DNA from: Gigantopelta aegis
Lineage: Eukaryota; Mollusca; Gastropoda; Neomphalida; Peltospiridae
Assembly: GCF_016097555.1 (NCBI RefSeq)
Contig: NC_054702.1
Location: 112,168,171-112,232,170 of the forward strand
Length of the DNA: 64,000 bases
Direction of reading: 5' to 3'
This document shows positions 44,101 to 55,799 of the stretch, in pieces (position 1 is the stretch's first letter; each line of letters opens with the position of its first letter). A program made the position numbers and the translations under genes. The notes under the pieces were generated by a model. That model worked only from the letters and a program-made list of their open reading frames with translations. It searched no databases and had not been told where the DNA came from.

Positions 44101-44911
44101 TAGAAGAGAAAATTACCTGGCACCCTAAATTAATCAAAATTGCTAGGCTGTCAGATAATCTCTCAGTTTATACAGCAGAACTGACAGCCATTTTAGAAGC
44201 ACTAAAATGGATCAAAAACACAAAATACTCAAAAAGTGTAATCTTCTCCGATAGTCTCAGCTCTATACAATCCATTCAATCTAACAGAACCACTAGACCA
44301 GATATAACCTCAGCCATCTACAAAGAACTAAACGAGCTAAACCAACTAAACTTAGATGTAACAATAGAATGGGTCCCAGCTCATGTAGGTATTATGGGTA
44401 ACGAAATTGCAGATTATGGGGCAAAAAAGCCACTGACCATCAATGTTAAACATAAACAAACTATCCCACTAGGCATTACTGAACTAATTTCAATAGCTAA
44501 AAAACAGCTATTTTGTTCTATGGCAGGAAAGCTGGGACCAAACAAAAAAACTTCTGGCATTACAACATTAAACCTATGGTTAACTCAGTTAGGCCTAAAC
44601 ATAAAAACTCTCTAATCGATAAAACAATAATTAAACTTAGGATAGGAAACTCAATGGCACTTAACAACTGTCTGTCTATTATAAATAAAAGCTCACCTAA
44701 TTGTCAATGTGGCACGCCAGAAGATATGAAACACTATCTCCTGGACTGCCCATTGCATAATAATCATAGTGGGCAACTACTAAAAATACTTAACATTAGC
44801 AACCCTGCCACCATAATACCTAATATCCTACTACAACCAGATAAACAAACTAAAAACGAAATCTTTCACGCACTCTACCAGTTCGTACAATCTACCAAAC
44901 CTAAGTTATAA
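41119..44911 (+). pseudogene. LINE ORF2: endonuclease, reverse transcriptase, RNase H
   Basis: Endonuclease in 41119-42057 (NIICLQETWLG, IIVGDFNCHSSLWGN, LNSDHLPI). Reverse transcriptase in 42546-43629 (LPGSYRPITLTSHLCKTLE, FIDIEKAFDMVW, GIPQGSVLSPTLFN, ALFADDCAIW). RNase H in 43902-44615 (HIFTDGSKNPDNGRVGYAL, TAELTAILEALKW, IFSDSLSSIQSI, WVPAHVGIMGNEIAD). C-terminal cysteine-histidine part in 44513-44911 (CQCGTPEDMKHYLLDC). Frame changes or stops near 42055, 42398, 43250, 43550, 43830 and 44560-44615 make it non-functional. All catalytic motifs are still legible, so decay is moderate. Confidence 0.92.
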
Positions 44912-46714
44912 CAACTGTCACCCCTTCAGCCACTGGGAACAGAATTGCCACCATGCCGCACTCGACCACGATTAGCATGCCAAACCAGTGGTTGAACACC
45001 AGACAGCAAGATATATAAATAAAAATAGGGAAAATAAATAAGGAAATATTAACCACTCAGCTAAATAAAATTAACATTATGCCACCATCCACCCTCTGAA
45101 GAGATGTTGCCACCCTGTTGCACTCGACCCGATTAGCGCTTCAAATCGGAGGGTGGCTCTGGTGGCAGATTAACCAGTTATAGCACTAAATCTATAATAG
45201 TAAAATAAGATCACACATTTCAATGGGAGATTGTCGTGTTATATTTAATTAAAGATATATGCTATAAATTAATAAATAAAAATACCTCACTAAGTGGTCA
45301 ACCAGAGGACGAACCAGGGTCACTAAAAACTCTTAACCAAAATAGAACCAAATAATTTATGCCATCTCTTTTCCAGAACCATCAGTTGACCGACTAAAAC
45401 CAACCAACGACCAGAACTGTACATACAATGTAAATAAAATGTTAAAATGTTATTATGCACTTATATGTATGTATGGTAGTAGATACAACTTCCTCCACAG
45501 CAGACCAAGGTGAGTAATAGTCACTACAACAGATTAGACGACTGCCATTAAGAAAACAAGATACAAGTAAGATTAGCTAACCAATTATCTAAGTAAGTAG
45601 ATACTCATAATCTCCTAGGGGGGCCTGGGCGGGACTGGGAGGCATACCTATCGATACTCGTGTGAATGAATTGTACCTACTACCAAAAATTATCATATGC
45701 AAAGCACTAGGCTTTTTTAAACTATTCATACTATAAGGGAAATCCCCTTCAAATTAGATAGCTAGAATAACTAATAACCCCCCATCTCCTTGCATTCACT
45801 ATGCAATTCAAGGAGAGGGGGGGGGGTGGCTTTGATCAGCCGTTGGAAACATAGAATAAGGACTCAATACAGTAGGAACAACCATAACATAAAATATAGG
45901 CAAACACAAACATAGCATGCACTCTCAACATACCATAGGGTGCATTGACTAATGATAACAATGCACCCGTCCATACATAAAACCAAAATAATGGCCCAGC
46001 ACGTACTCCAATAAGGAGTCGGACAAAAGAAACCGGCTCCGAGTACACCACTGCACTGCACCCAGAAGGGACTGGACAAAAGAATACCAGCCCCTTCCCC
46101 TAAACCCAAAATAAAACTTTCCTTGGTGCTGGCAGGACCTTGGGCAAAACGGACGAACTCACTTCACCTCCATGGCAACAGCATCCACCATCAAGCTCAC
46201 CATCACCGGCTCTACCTCGTCCGACATACACAATTGCTCGAGTCTCCCCTGGGTTGTCATGCCACGAACAGAAGAGATCAGGCCCTTTCTAAGGGCCCTA
46301 TGGGCAACCTAGGGAGACACCCTACAGCACCAAGACGGTCATAATAAAGAGCCACTTTCGGAATACTAAAAGCAAAACCTATTGGCTCTCCTCACTATTT
46401 CAATTAGAACGACCATCAAAATTGCGCCAAATTTCCTTCATGTAAACGCGCACCTCTTCCTCTTTGACATAATCCTACGGGACTTTCAAAACTCCATAGC
46501 ACCAATTACACCTCGCCTGTCACCAACATTGGACTGCTGGTGCTCCCTTGCACTTGTCAGTGCAGGCGTCCCTTCTCTAACCCTCCCCCAACTCTTTCCT
46601 GTCCTGGACAGAGGGAACCGGCCAAGGCCGGTCCATGTCACCAGGATAGGCGTGTGCTACAACAGCTTGCTCTGAATGTGCACATAAATCTCTTTGTCAT
46701 TGTCATTGTCATTG
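44912..46714 (+). repeat. LINE 3' untranslated region with internal repeat and TTGTCA tail
   Basis: GCACTCGACC plus GATTAGC occurs twice (about 44960 and 45120). The end is a short array of TTGTCA units. Open frames in both strands (for example 45864-46109 and 46382-46675) have no recognisable domain and lie inside the boundaries set by the target duplication. Confidence 0.8.
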
Positions 46715-46894
46715 TCACTCTTCTATTCTTTGCCAAGTCGCATTTCAATATTTCTTTCTTAGCCGGTGAATTGTTACTTACAAACTGATTCTATTTATAT
46801 TCGGGAAAAGCAAAGTAGTGGACAACAGTCAATGTATACGGTGCCTGTATTTTGTACATACATGTATATTATTAAGTATGTATTACACATTTCG

Positions 46895-49800
46895 AAATGA
46901 CTTCGGTACAAATTATGACACTAAACTATCAAGGACTGGGGGATCCAGCAAAAAGAAAAGATGTATTAAATTATCTGAAACAAAAGAAATATAATATTTA
47001 TTGCCTGCAAGATACACATTTCATTAACGAATTGGAACCATACATAAAAGCACAGTGGGGCTACACGTGCATTTATTATTCCTACTCTAGTAACCACCAT
47101 GTTAAATAACAATTTTGAGTGTAAAATTAATAAAACTAAAACGGATATATTATTCTGGGATATAGATAATACAACAATAATGCTACTAATTATTTATGGA
47201 CCAAATGAAGATAACCCTACTTTTGTTTTTGATGTTCTGAAAAATAATGACCACTTTATAAATGAACAGTACATAATTTGTGGCGACTTTAACTTAGTGT
47301 TAAATCAGGATTTGGATATAAGTAATTATCTACATGTAAATCATCCTAACTGAAAGAAAATATTGTTATATAATTTACAAGTATATGATTTGGTTGATCC
47401 GTTAAAAGAAGTGTACCCAACATTAAGAATGTATACACGGAGAAAGAAAAATCCTATTAAGCAAGCGAGATTAGATTTTTATCTGATCTCTAACAATTTT
47501 ATGACAAATGTAGAACACGCAACAGCTATAGATCTGACCATGCAGGAGTGATTTTAAAATTTAAACTAAATACTATTAAAAAAGGTACAGGTTTGTGGAA
47601 ATTTAATACTTCTTTATTAAAGGACAAAAAGCATGCTAAGATAGTAAAATAAATAATAAATAATATAAAAATGCAATATACTGTCCCGGCATATAATATA
47701 GATGAAATAAACACAATTCCAAATGACACATTTCAATTTACCATTAATGATCAACTTTTCTTGGAAACCCTATTAATGGAAATCAGAGGGAAAACGATAT
47801 CATATTCTTCTGCCAAAAAAAAAGGGAAAAACAAGAACTAGAAACTAAACTGTGAGAAGATATTAAAGCGTCAGAATTAAATGCAGCCATAAATTTTAAA
47901 CAAATAGGACAAAAACAAAAATTGTTAGAAATTAGAAAAAGAGAAATTAAAAGGGCATTTTATTAGATCTAGAGCTAAATGGGTAGAAGAAGGAGAGTAA
48001 TCTTAAAAATATTTTTATAACATGGAATCAAAAAACTTCATAGCAAATTAATTTCCAAAATAGAATTAGAAAACGGAAATTTAATCACAGACCAAGCTGA
48101 AATATTGAAAGAAACAAAACGTTTTTATGAAAAACTGTATTCAAAACAGGAATCAGAATGTGAAAATATGACAAAATTAATAGAAAACTGTAATTTTAAT
48201 ATTCTCTCTTATAGGCCTAAAGAAACAGCAGAGTTGGAGGGAGAATTAACGTACGCTGAAGCTTTATTATTTCTTAAAACTATAAAGAATGAAAAAAGTC
48301 CTGGTTCTGATGGATTTCCAGCAGTTTTTAAAATTCTTTTGGCTTGATTTTGGGGCACTTTGTAGTTAGAGCCATCAATTATAGTTACAGTATTCAAGAA
48401 ATGTCACATGTACAAAAATTAGGCATCATAACCTGCATACCAAAAGCAAACTAAGCAATTAAAAAAAAATTGGAGGCCACTCACCCTTTTAAATTATACT
48501 TATAAAATAGCATCTGGTTGCATTGCAAATAAGATAAAAACCGTATTGGACAAAATTATTGAAAAATATCAAACAGGATTTATAAAGGGAAGATATATAG
48601 GAGAAAATATAAGGTTGATATATGACATTATGCAATACACAGAAACATATAAAATACCAAGTCAGCTATTATTAGTCGATTTTGAAAAGGTGTTTGACTC
48701 CTTATCCTGGAAATGTATTCAAAAAGTTCTAGACATTTTTAATTTTAAGTTCACGAAAAACCTGGATACAAACACTGTATAAAAATTCACAGTTTCAGCT
48801 GTAATCCAAAATGGACATCTATCAGAACATTTTAAGTTATACAGATGCTGCAGGCAAGGCGATCCGTTATCGCCCTACATGTTTATAATATGTGCAGAAA
48901 TACTTGCCATTTTAATACGCAATAACAAGAATATTAAGGGGATTTATGTTGATGGAGAAGAATATCTTATTTCGCAGTATGCAGATGATACTACTTTTAT
49001 TTTGGATGGATCTGCCGACTCACTGTACGGCACACCTACTACTCTAGACTGTTTTGCAAAAATGTCAGGTTTGAAACTAAATTATTCTAAATCAAAGACA
49101 ATATGGATTGGCAGAAAAAAAGTTATCAAATGAAGTCTTTCATCATACTAGATGGAAATTAAAATGGGGTTCAACTAAGTTTACTTTATTGGGAATTCGC
49201 TTCTCTTTAAATTTAAAAGATATAAAGATAACTTTGAACCAAAAGTATAGAAATGGAAAGTACAATGAAAATCTGGAGTGCACGAACATTGACATTATTA
49301 GGCAGACTCACCGTCTTAAAAACATTAATAGTACCTAACATAATAAATTTACTAATCCCATTACCAACTCCATCTGAACAACTAGTCCAAAAGTTAAATA
49401 AAAGATTTTATAGTTTTATATGGGAAAAATAAAATATCAGGAAAAAGGTTTTAACTATTCATTAAGAGAATGGAAAATATATTATAACATATCCTTTAAA
49501 TGTACCAGAGATACAACTTTGCGGTGGTTTCAGTATAGAATATTGCATCGAATACTAGCAACTAACTAAAAAAAATTATATACTATTCACTATATAGATA
49601 CCAATAAATGTACTTTCTGTAATCTACTACCGGAGACAATGGAACACTTATTTTATGATTGTCATTTTGTTAAAAAAAACTATGGAAATCTGTTGCAAAT
49701 TGGATAACAAATACTTTGGATGAACATATCGTTATCTCAGGTTTGCATAATGAAGCAAATAGCAGTGTAGTAAATAGGATGATTATTAATATAAAATATT

Positions 49801-50158
49801 ATATTTATTCTATGAAAATGCAAAAACAAAAGTTACGATCACTACAACGAACAATTAAAAATAAATGAGAAATTCAAAGGTGTATTCTACTTAAAAGCTG
49901 TGAATACGAATATTTTGAAAAATATTGGAAGAAATGGTATAATTTATTTATTGACAATTTTTCATGAACTTTTTCAACTGTAGTTTAACATACTGGCTCA
50001 GAGACGAACATTAAAAGAGAAAAATTGCTGCACCGTTATTCTTTTCTGTCTCGTCTGATAATCTTTTTTCCCCTTTCTTCTTTCTGTTCTTTCTTGCTCC
50101 CAGAAATAATTAACGCAAATTACTGACATGTATAAAAACTATGTACATGAATATTTGT

Positions 50159-50211
<53 letters not shown>

Positions 50212-50390
50212 TAGGTGAGTGGATGAGAGAGTTTTTGAATGCAGTATATGTTTTAAACATGTAAATATTCTGTATAGTTATGAAATATATTTAAAATATT
50301 TGTAAGTCAGTGAGTTCAGGGCTCCTCAACCCTGACACTGCCTAGTATTTCTGGGGACAATAAAATTTACTTAAACAAAAAAAAAAGAAA
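46895..50390 (+). mobile_element. L1/Tx1-type LINE, heavily decayed, with poly(A) end
   Basis: Endonuclease pieces (LNYQGLGDPAKRKDVLNYLK, YIICGDFNLVLNQDLDI). Reverse transcriptase pieces (EKSPGSDGFPAVF, YQTGFIKGRYIGENIRLIYD, LLVDFEKVFDSLSW, QYADDTTFILDGSADSL) and the C-terminal CTFCNLLPETMEHLFYDC. The 3' end has AATAAA (50359-50364) before an A tract (50377-50386). Reverse-transcriptase style and poly(A) tail fit the L1/Tx1 group. More than ten stops and frame changes are present, including an incomplete region around 47550-48100. Its 5' limit is vague; the I-type LINE inserted just upstream of it or into its leader. Confidence 0.85.
50157..50209. repeat. (GT)n(GA)n microsatellite
   Basis: In the 3' part of the L1-type LINE. 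Confidence 0.95.
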
Positions 50391-50400
50391 CAAAAATTAT

Positions 50401-50495
50401 TTTTTTTACGAACCCCCCCCCCCCAAAGTTCCCTTTGCATTCCGCCTCATGTCATTGGGCCCCTCCCCTCAATGGATTTTCTAGATCCGCCACTG
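50401..50495. mobile_element. terminal fragment of a hAT-like element
   Basis: The right end CTAGATCCGCCACTG, inverted, gives CAGTGGCGGATCTAG, a typical hAT-type terminus, with a C tract on the inner side. The other end is not present. Confidence 0.45.
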
Positions 50496-50509
50496 ACTAC
50501 TGGTAGTGC

Positions 50510-50897
50510 TAAACCAATTAAAGAACATCCGGCTGGGTCAAAGTTCGAGGACTTTTGATAGAGCAGTTACTACCACAAGTCCTGCCATTGGTGATAAATG
50601 TGACAGTGTTTGTTGTTATAGGTTTCATCTGGACAATAAATGTATGTAATTTTATTTCATCTAGTAACTGTGTCAAATAGCCTTGTTCTTGAAACATGTA
50701 TAGGGTACCTGTAAAACCAAGTACTACAATTCTGTACAAGACAAGGGGTATTGCAAGGTTCCATTTTCTTCAGTTAATACGTTGAGGGAGGGGTTGTAGT
50801 ACTGATACTTAACAGTCATAGTTTGGTTGATATATTGCATTATAGTATGTTTAACTACACACGTTAACATGTCGCCTTAGGGAGTTTATTTGCTATA
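50510..50897. mobile_element. second copy of the TACCAATT MITE family
   Basis: Collinear with 2681-3108 from CCGGCTGGGTCAAAGTTCGA to ACACGTTAACATGTCGCC, with several small deletions. The ends are mutated (AACCAATTAAA and inverted GCAAATAAA). The open frame at 50518-50739 is a by-product. Confidence 0.75.
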
Positions 50898-51196
50898 GCA
50901 CAACGACTGGTAATGGATCGTAGTCATAACGGCCCCAGTACTAAAAGGCCTTAACAATAATTGGTCAAAACGGCCCTAAAAAGGTCAAAACGGCCAAAGT
51001 GAAAAAGTCAAAACGGCCCTTAACAAAAGTCAAAACGGCCAAATTAAAAAAAAGTCGTTATGACTTTTTTAATTTGGCCGTTTTGACTTTGAAAAAAGTC
51101 AAGACGGCCTTAGATATAATACTTTAAAAATGTATTTCATCTACACTAAGATAATGGTATAAATCAGTTTAAGTTATAGTTACATCATCCTTTTAC

Positions 51197-51275
51197 GAGA
51201 GATTCGTCTAGTTAGACCACGGTTATTGCGGCCGTTGAGTAACGCAATAACCATGGTCTAACTAGACGAATCTCG
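51197..51275. repeat. near-perfect hairpin, about 33-bp arms
   Basis: GAGATTCGTCTAGTTAGACC and the following bases pair with the inverted GGTCTAACTAGACGAATCTC across a loop of about 12 bases. It lies inside the GTCAAAACGGCC element. Confidence 0.9.
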
Positions 51276-51459
51276 AGTGATGAATAAATGTTTAACCCGT
51301 CCTCGAAAATTTGAAGTGCCCCGGAAAAAAAAAAAATGTTTAGCAGGTGAATACAATGCATTTATTGGTTTTTAGTGGGGAACGTAATTTCTTGCTCAAA
51401 ATCAAAGGGACCGACACTAAAGCGTGGTACAATAATTATTAAATTAATTGGGGATAGGC

Positions 51460-51958
51460 ACGTTGTGGCCACTAAGAACTTATTCAGGCGATATGCACTC
51501 ACTCGGAGGGTCTATACGGTCCACTACCCCCTTTTTTCTTTTGATTATTAAAATAACTTGTGGGGCGGGAACGTTACCCCCCCCCCCCCCCCCCCCCCCC
51601 ACTTGGAACTCGCCCGGCGATATATGCACTCGTCCGGGAGGCACGGGCGAGTCGGTCTTTTTAAATACAAGGTCAATTGGTGGTCTTAATTATATTAGTA
51701 AATTGTGGCCCCCTGGTGAGCAGCGCCACTAGGAACTCGTTCAGACGATACGCACTCACCCAGAAACCCTTGACGGTCCACTACCCCCCCCCCACCCCCC
51801 ACCCCCTTCTGTGATTGAATTATTAAAATAATAAATTACAGGGGTGGCACGCACACACCCCGACGAGTAGCGCCACTTGGGACTCGTCCGGGTCGGGGTA
51901 TCAGTGTTGTTAAATAAAATGTTAATTGGTGGTCTTAATTGCAATAGTATATATATTG
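51460..51958. repeat. two diverged tandem units of about 250 bp
   Basis: Both units carry ACTMRGAACTYRTTCAGRCG near the start, a CGGTCCACTACCCCC tract, a CACTTGGRACTCG phrase in the middle and TTGGTGGTCTTAATT near the end. C tracts of differing length account for most of the length difference. Confidence 0.8.
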
Positions 51959-52199
51959 TGTAGGCTAATAAATTGTTACCAGTGATTCCGTTGTTTTGGT
52001 TGTTTTTATATATATATTTTTGAACTGCCTGTGATATAGGCTTAGGCTATATTGATTACTACGTATTACTAATGGGAATTAATTTAACGTGATAGTACCT
52101 ATTGGCCGTTCTGAACATTTCTTTTGGCCGTTTTGACCATTTTCTTTGGCCGTTTTAACTTTTTTCTTTGGCCGTTTTGACTTTTTTCTTTACATAATA

Positions 52200-52490
52200 A
52201 AGGGACATAATTTTTTCACATGAAAACATTCTTGCCTATTTTGTTATCTCCCTTTAATGACAAGAAATATCACCAGACCAAAATTATATTACTTTATCAA
52301 GTCATTCTGTTTATAAATAAAAGTAGAAAGATTAAAAATTAGTGCATTTAATTTTTTAATTGTTTTTGGTGTATTTTACCTAAAATAATGCGTCTGCGCA
52401 ATGATTTTTTATGCTTCGCGCGCATTTCCGGCATTGGTGCACATGGTCGACTCCGTAAAGTGAGGAAAGAAAAAAGGTTTCGCTTGAACA
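52200..52490. other. no gene seen; possible promoter region
   Basis: AT-rich sequence, turning locally CpG-containing at 52390-52450 just before the candidate exon. Confidence 0.25.
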
Positions 52491-52493
52491 GAG

Positions 52494-52551
52494 ATGGATC
52501 AAATACCTGCCGCCATGGATAGACACTTGGACGTGGTTCAGTGTCACAGGG
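52494..52551 (+). CDS. weak candidate first coding exon
   Basis: An ATG in GAGATGG context opens 19 codons (MDQIPAAMDRHLDVVQCHR) ending at a strong donor, CAGGG before GTAAGT. No downstream exon can be joined, because the next 6 kb is transposon. I do not recognise the product. It may be chance, or the start of a gene whose next exons lie beyond 58.6 kb. Confidence 0.2.
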
Positions 52552-52559
52552 GTAAGTGT

Positions 52560-53120
52560 TAATTTTGTAGGCTTTAGTATGCAACTGGTATCTATGGTAG
52601 GTAGTTAAAAGACGGTAAGACCCCAGAGAAAAGGGCACCGCCGTTAATTTGATGTTTACGGTCTTGTTACGCAAGTTTACACAAACAAAACAATAGCACG
52701 TGCCAAATTAAACGAAAGGGTTATATTTAAGCTTATCATAGTTAACGTTGACGGTGTTGTGTATATGCGTATTTTAATTATTATTCTCTCCTCTACGTGT
52801 TTAGGTTGCAAATTAACCAGATCTGATTTATAAGTTTGGTTCATACCATATCATAAGTGATACTACATAATAGTACATACGTAACATAGATGATAGAAAT
52901 AATTTGTGAATTAATGATCATGAAGGGTTCAAAGGGATTGGAATGACCCACTAGCCTCCAATTGTTACATGAGCAGAATTAAATTTAAAAAGTATCATTT
53001 ACTGATTTAGCAAATTGTCACTGTATTCACTATTGTGTAAATGGATAGGAAAGTAATAATTATTTAAGCTTAAACACAGTGGTGGGAACTAAGGAAGGTG
53101 CCAAATATGTGTGTGTGGTG
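52560..53120. other. no gene seen
   Basis: AT-rich sequence, possibly intronic if the candidate exon is real. Confidence 0.3.
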
Positions 53121-53318
53121 GTGGTGTGCATGGGCGTCAATCGGTGGGGGACGGGGGACACGTCCCCCTCACTTTTCAGCTTGGGGGGACAGCATAGGAA
53201 ATGTCCCCCCCCCCCCCTTTTTTCAGACAAAACAAATATTTTCTAGTATATATAGCGTAACTGATCACCATTTGGCATTTCGCCTTGGAGTGCCGGCTCT
53301 TATGTTCCTACACTAGAC

Positions 53319-54487
53319 CAGAGTATGACAAATATTTTGAAAATTCACTAGCCACAGGGCTAGTGGGTTTGTGAAAACCACTAGCCCACCAAGATAAAGC
53401 ACTAGCCCAAATTCTTGACCAATTATAACTGGATTTTTATTTAATTTTTGTAAGATTACTCATTTACGATTATAACAGTAAAATGAAACAAACACTTAAA
53501 TTATGTTGTAACTTTCAGTTGTGTTGTACATGTACGTTTGGTCTTTTGTCAAGTGTGATCCATTGTTATTGTCCCATTTTCGCTTTTGCCCTCTCCTGGG
53601 GAAAAATAATTGATTAAACTCATGGTTGGTCTCTAAAACCACTATCAAAACAATTAAATTTAAATGAGGGTACGACAGTGTGACACACGATAATAGATGG
53701 TTCAGTGTATTTGGTAGTGGGTTATGTTTTTAGGGCCTACTGTTCATGTCGCCAGGAACGGTACTGCCAATTGCTCAAATACAGGGCATTATCCCATGTC
53801 AGACCGATATCAAAAGACTGTAACGGCGACATCTAATCCGTTGTTAATTGATGAACAAAAAAGGTATTATCTTGTATCGGCAGCTGTGAGACATTATCCA
53901 AACGTAATAGCCCAAGCCGAGTCATTGCATGTGCGGTTACCATTAAAGTAAATTGTTTTCCTGGTTGCCGATAACCATATGTAAGCGAAGTGTTAAATTA
54001 GAAAACAATAGGTAAATAAAACAAACACTGAAATTCAAAGCATGACTGGGGTTTACTTGATTGAGATTAACCTGTCGTCGCGATTGGTGATTTCCAAGTT
54101 AGCCTAAAACATAATTATGTGCGAGATTAACTACCACGTGACGTGTCCAACCAATCAAAACATGCATGTCATTAGCCTTATTTCCTGTGCCAGAACCTTG
54201 AAAGGGAAAAGTAAACAATGCATGCTGTAACCGTGACGATGTAGAGATAGCATGTTACTGCAGTTTGCAGACCTAGTTCAAGTGGATTATTATTATATAC
54301 AGATGATGTTGTTGATATTATTCTATGACAAACGTCACAATCAAATTTATTAAACGAAATTTCAGCCGAGAGAAAAAGAAGAAAAAACAAAAACACGATC
54401 GAGCGATAAGGAGAGGGGGTTTCTCACTAGCCCAAACTTAAAAACCACTAGCCACGGGCGTCTGGCTAGCGGATTTGTCGAACTCTG
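53319..54487. mobile_element. hAT-like non-autonomous element nested in the larger hAT
   Basis: CACTAGAC stands at 53311-53318 and 54488-54495 (8 bp, exact). The ends are CAGAGTATGACAAAT and inverted CAGAGTTCGACAAAT. Both ends carry inward repeats of ACTAGCCC/CTAGCCAC type. The length is 1169 bp, with no transposase. It inserted after the host hAT element had landed. Confidence 0.92.
53738..53947 (+). other. exon-like segment inside the nested element
   Basis: An open stretch begins right after TTATGTTTTTAG (acceptor-like) and ends at CCATTAAA before GTAAATTG (donor-like). It encodes, for example, YYLVSAAVRHYPNVIAQAES. It could be a captured host exon or chance; I do not recognise the sequence. 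Confidence 0.25.
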
Positions 54488-55242
54488 CACTAGACTGGTA
54501 GTAAATATACTAATTATTTTACAATCTATTTGTAGTAGTTTTTATTTAAACCTTGAAAATAGTTGAAGATATCCCCAAATAAATCACAAATATTCATTGT
54601 GCCCACTATATAATAAAATTATTAAAATAACTATTTACCGAAATACTTTATTTCCTGCCATGCACAGAGCACCGCAGACCACAGGAAACTACAAGAGAAT
54701 AGACTGAGCCAGCTTACTGTATACGAGTATGAATGAACATGTCGAGCTCAGATTAAACATCAAACACCACACTGTCTGACTTAGAACACTTCTCACACCA
54801 ATCGTAATTGGCTTTAAATAAACGTCTTGTCATCAGTTGTCTTGCCAATAGGATACCGCCTTATCCACTTGCAATTGAGTGTTCTGTTGTTTCACGTTAT
54901 GCTCCGGCGATTTTAAGCAACTCGAAGCCGATGTTAAACTTTTAATTAACAACAATAACAAAATTTTCGCAAACCAGATTTGCTAAAACATGAAAATAAA
55001 AACACGCCCATTTCAAATTTACGAAACCTCGAAAATGTAAAACCTCGAAATGTTTCCGGTTATACGGTATCTAAATATGCGTTATTGGTTAAGTAAAAAT
55101 AACTCTTAAAACTTAATGGTTCTTTCTTTTATACTGAAATTGACTAATTGGTTTCGAACTTCATATAAATAACAGGTATTGCTGATTTACTCTTAGCATT
55201 ATGTCACTAAGTGTATATGCTATTTTGAATAATAATGTATAT

Positions 55243-55330
<88 letters not shown>
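55243..55330. repeat. (CT)n microsatellite
   Basis: More than 40 CT units within the hAT element. Confidence 0.97.
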
Positions 55331-55332
<2 letters not shown>

Positions 55333-55799
55333 TTCATCATCAATAGAAATATCAATCTATAAACTTAGGTAGTGATGTGTAATTTGAAATAATTATACCC
55401 AAGTGTTGGGGCAGAAAGTCTATAAAAATGTAACACCAGAAATGTTCAGTACTGGCGTCTACTTTTTTATAATTTGAAAAACCCAATGAAAAACATTTGA
55501 AATTAATAATAAAATAAAACACGTAAAGGAAAGACGGAACGAAAGTTATATAAATAATGGTTACTAGCGATATTTGTTAATTTGTCAAGTAAATAATATT
55601 GTTTAATTATTATTATTTTTTATTTATTCTGAAAAAATTTCGTTTATTTTATTTTGAAACAAGGACATCGGATCAAACTACCAATAGCGCATGCACGCTA
55701 GGTAGATGATGGTCACTAGTTTAGTTGTTATAGACCGGCCGTGGTTATATCGTCGGAAAAACAACTACTCCAGTCTCCAGGAATCTAATAACGAATATT

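Larger units (their letters stand above)
39910..46714 (+). mobile_element. I-type LINE, 6.8 kb, with 13-bp target duplication
   Basis: TCACTCTTCTATT stands at 39897-39909 and 46715-46727, fixing both ends. Order: gag-like ORF1 with zinc knuckles, ORF2 with apurinic endonuclease, reverse transcriptase and RNase H, then a 3' untranslated region of about 1.8 kb ending in TTGTCA units (46693-46717). ORF1 plus endonuclease, reverse transcriptase and RNase H point to the I/Nimb side of the LINE tree. ORF1 has no start codon inside the element, so the 5' end is slightly truncated. ORF2 is broken at about six places; inactive. Confidence 0.9.
50915..52190. mobile_element. element with arrays of GTCAAAACGGCC at both ends
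   Basis: The left end has GTCAAAACGGCC or close variants near 50921, 50964, 50984, 51007 and 51029, an inverted copy near 51076 and another direct one near 51096. The right end has four copies, all inverted (GGCCGTTTTGAC), near 52104, 52125, 52148 and 52170. Spacing is about 20-23 bp. The interior holds a large hairpin and a two-unit tandem repeat and no coding domain. The layout suggests a non-autonomous transposon with repeated protein-binding sites in its ends. Superfamily unknown; ends not fixed by a target duplication. Confidence 0.55.

Noticed and set aside
45836-46675. Several 70- to 97-codon open frames on both strands
   Set aside because: They lie inside the 3' UTR of the I-type LINE as fixed by its target duplication, and show no domains.
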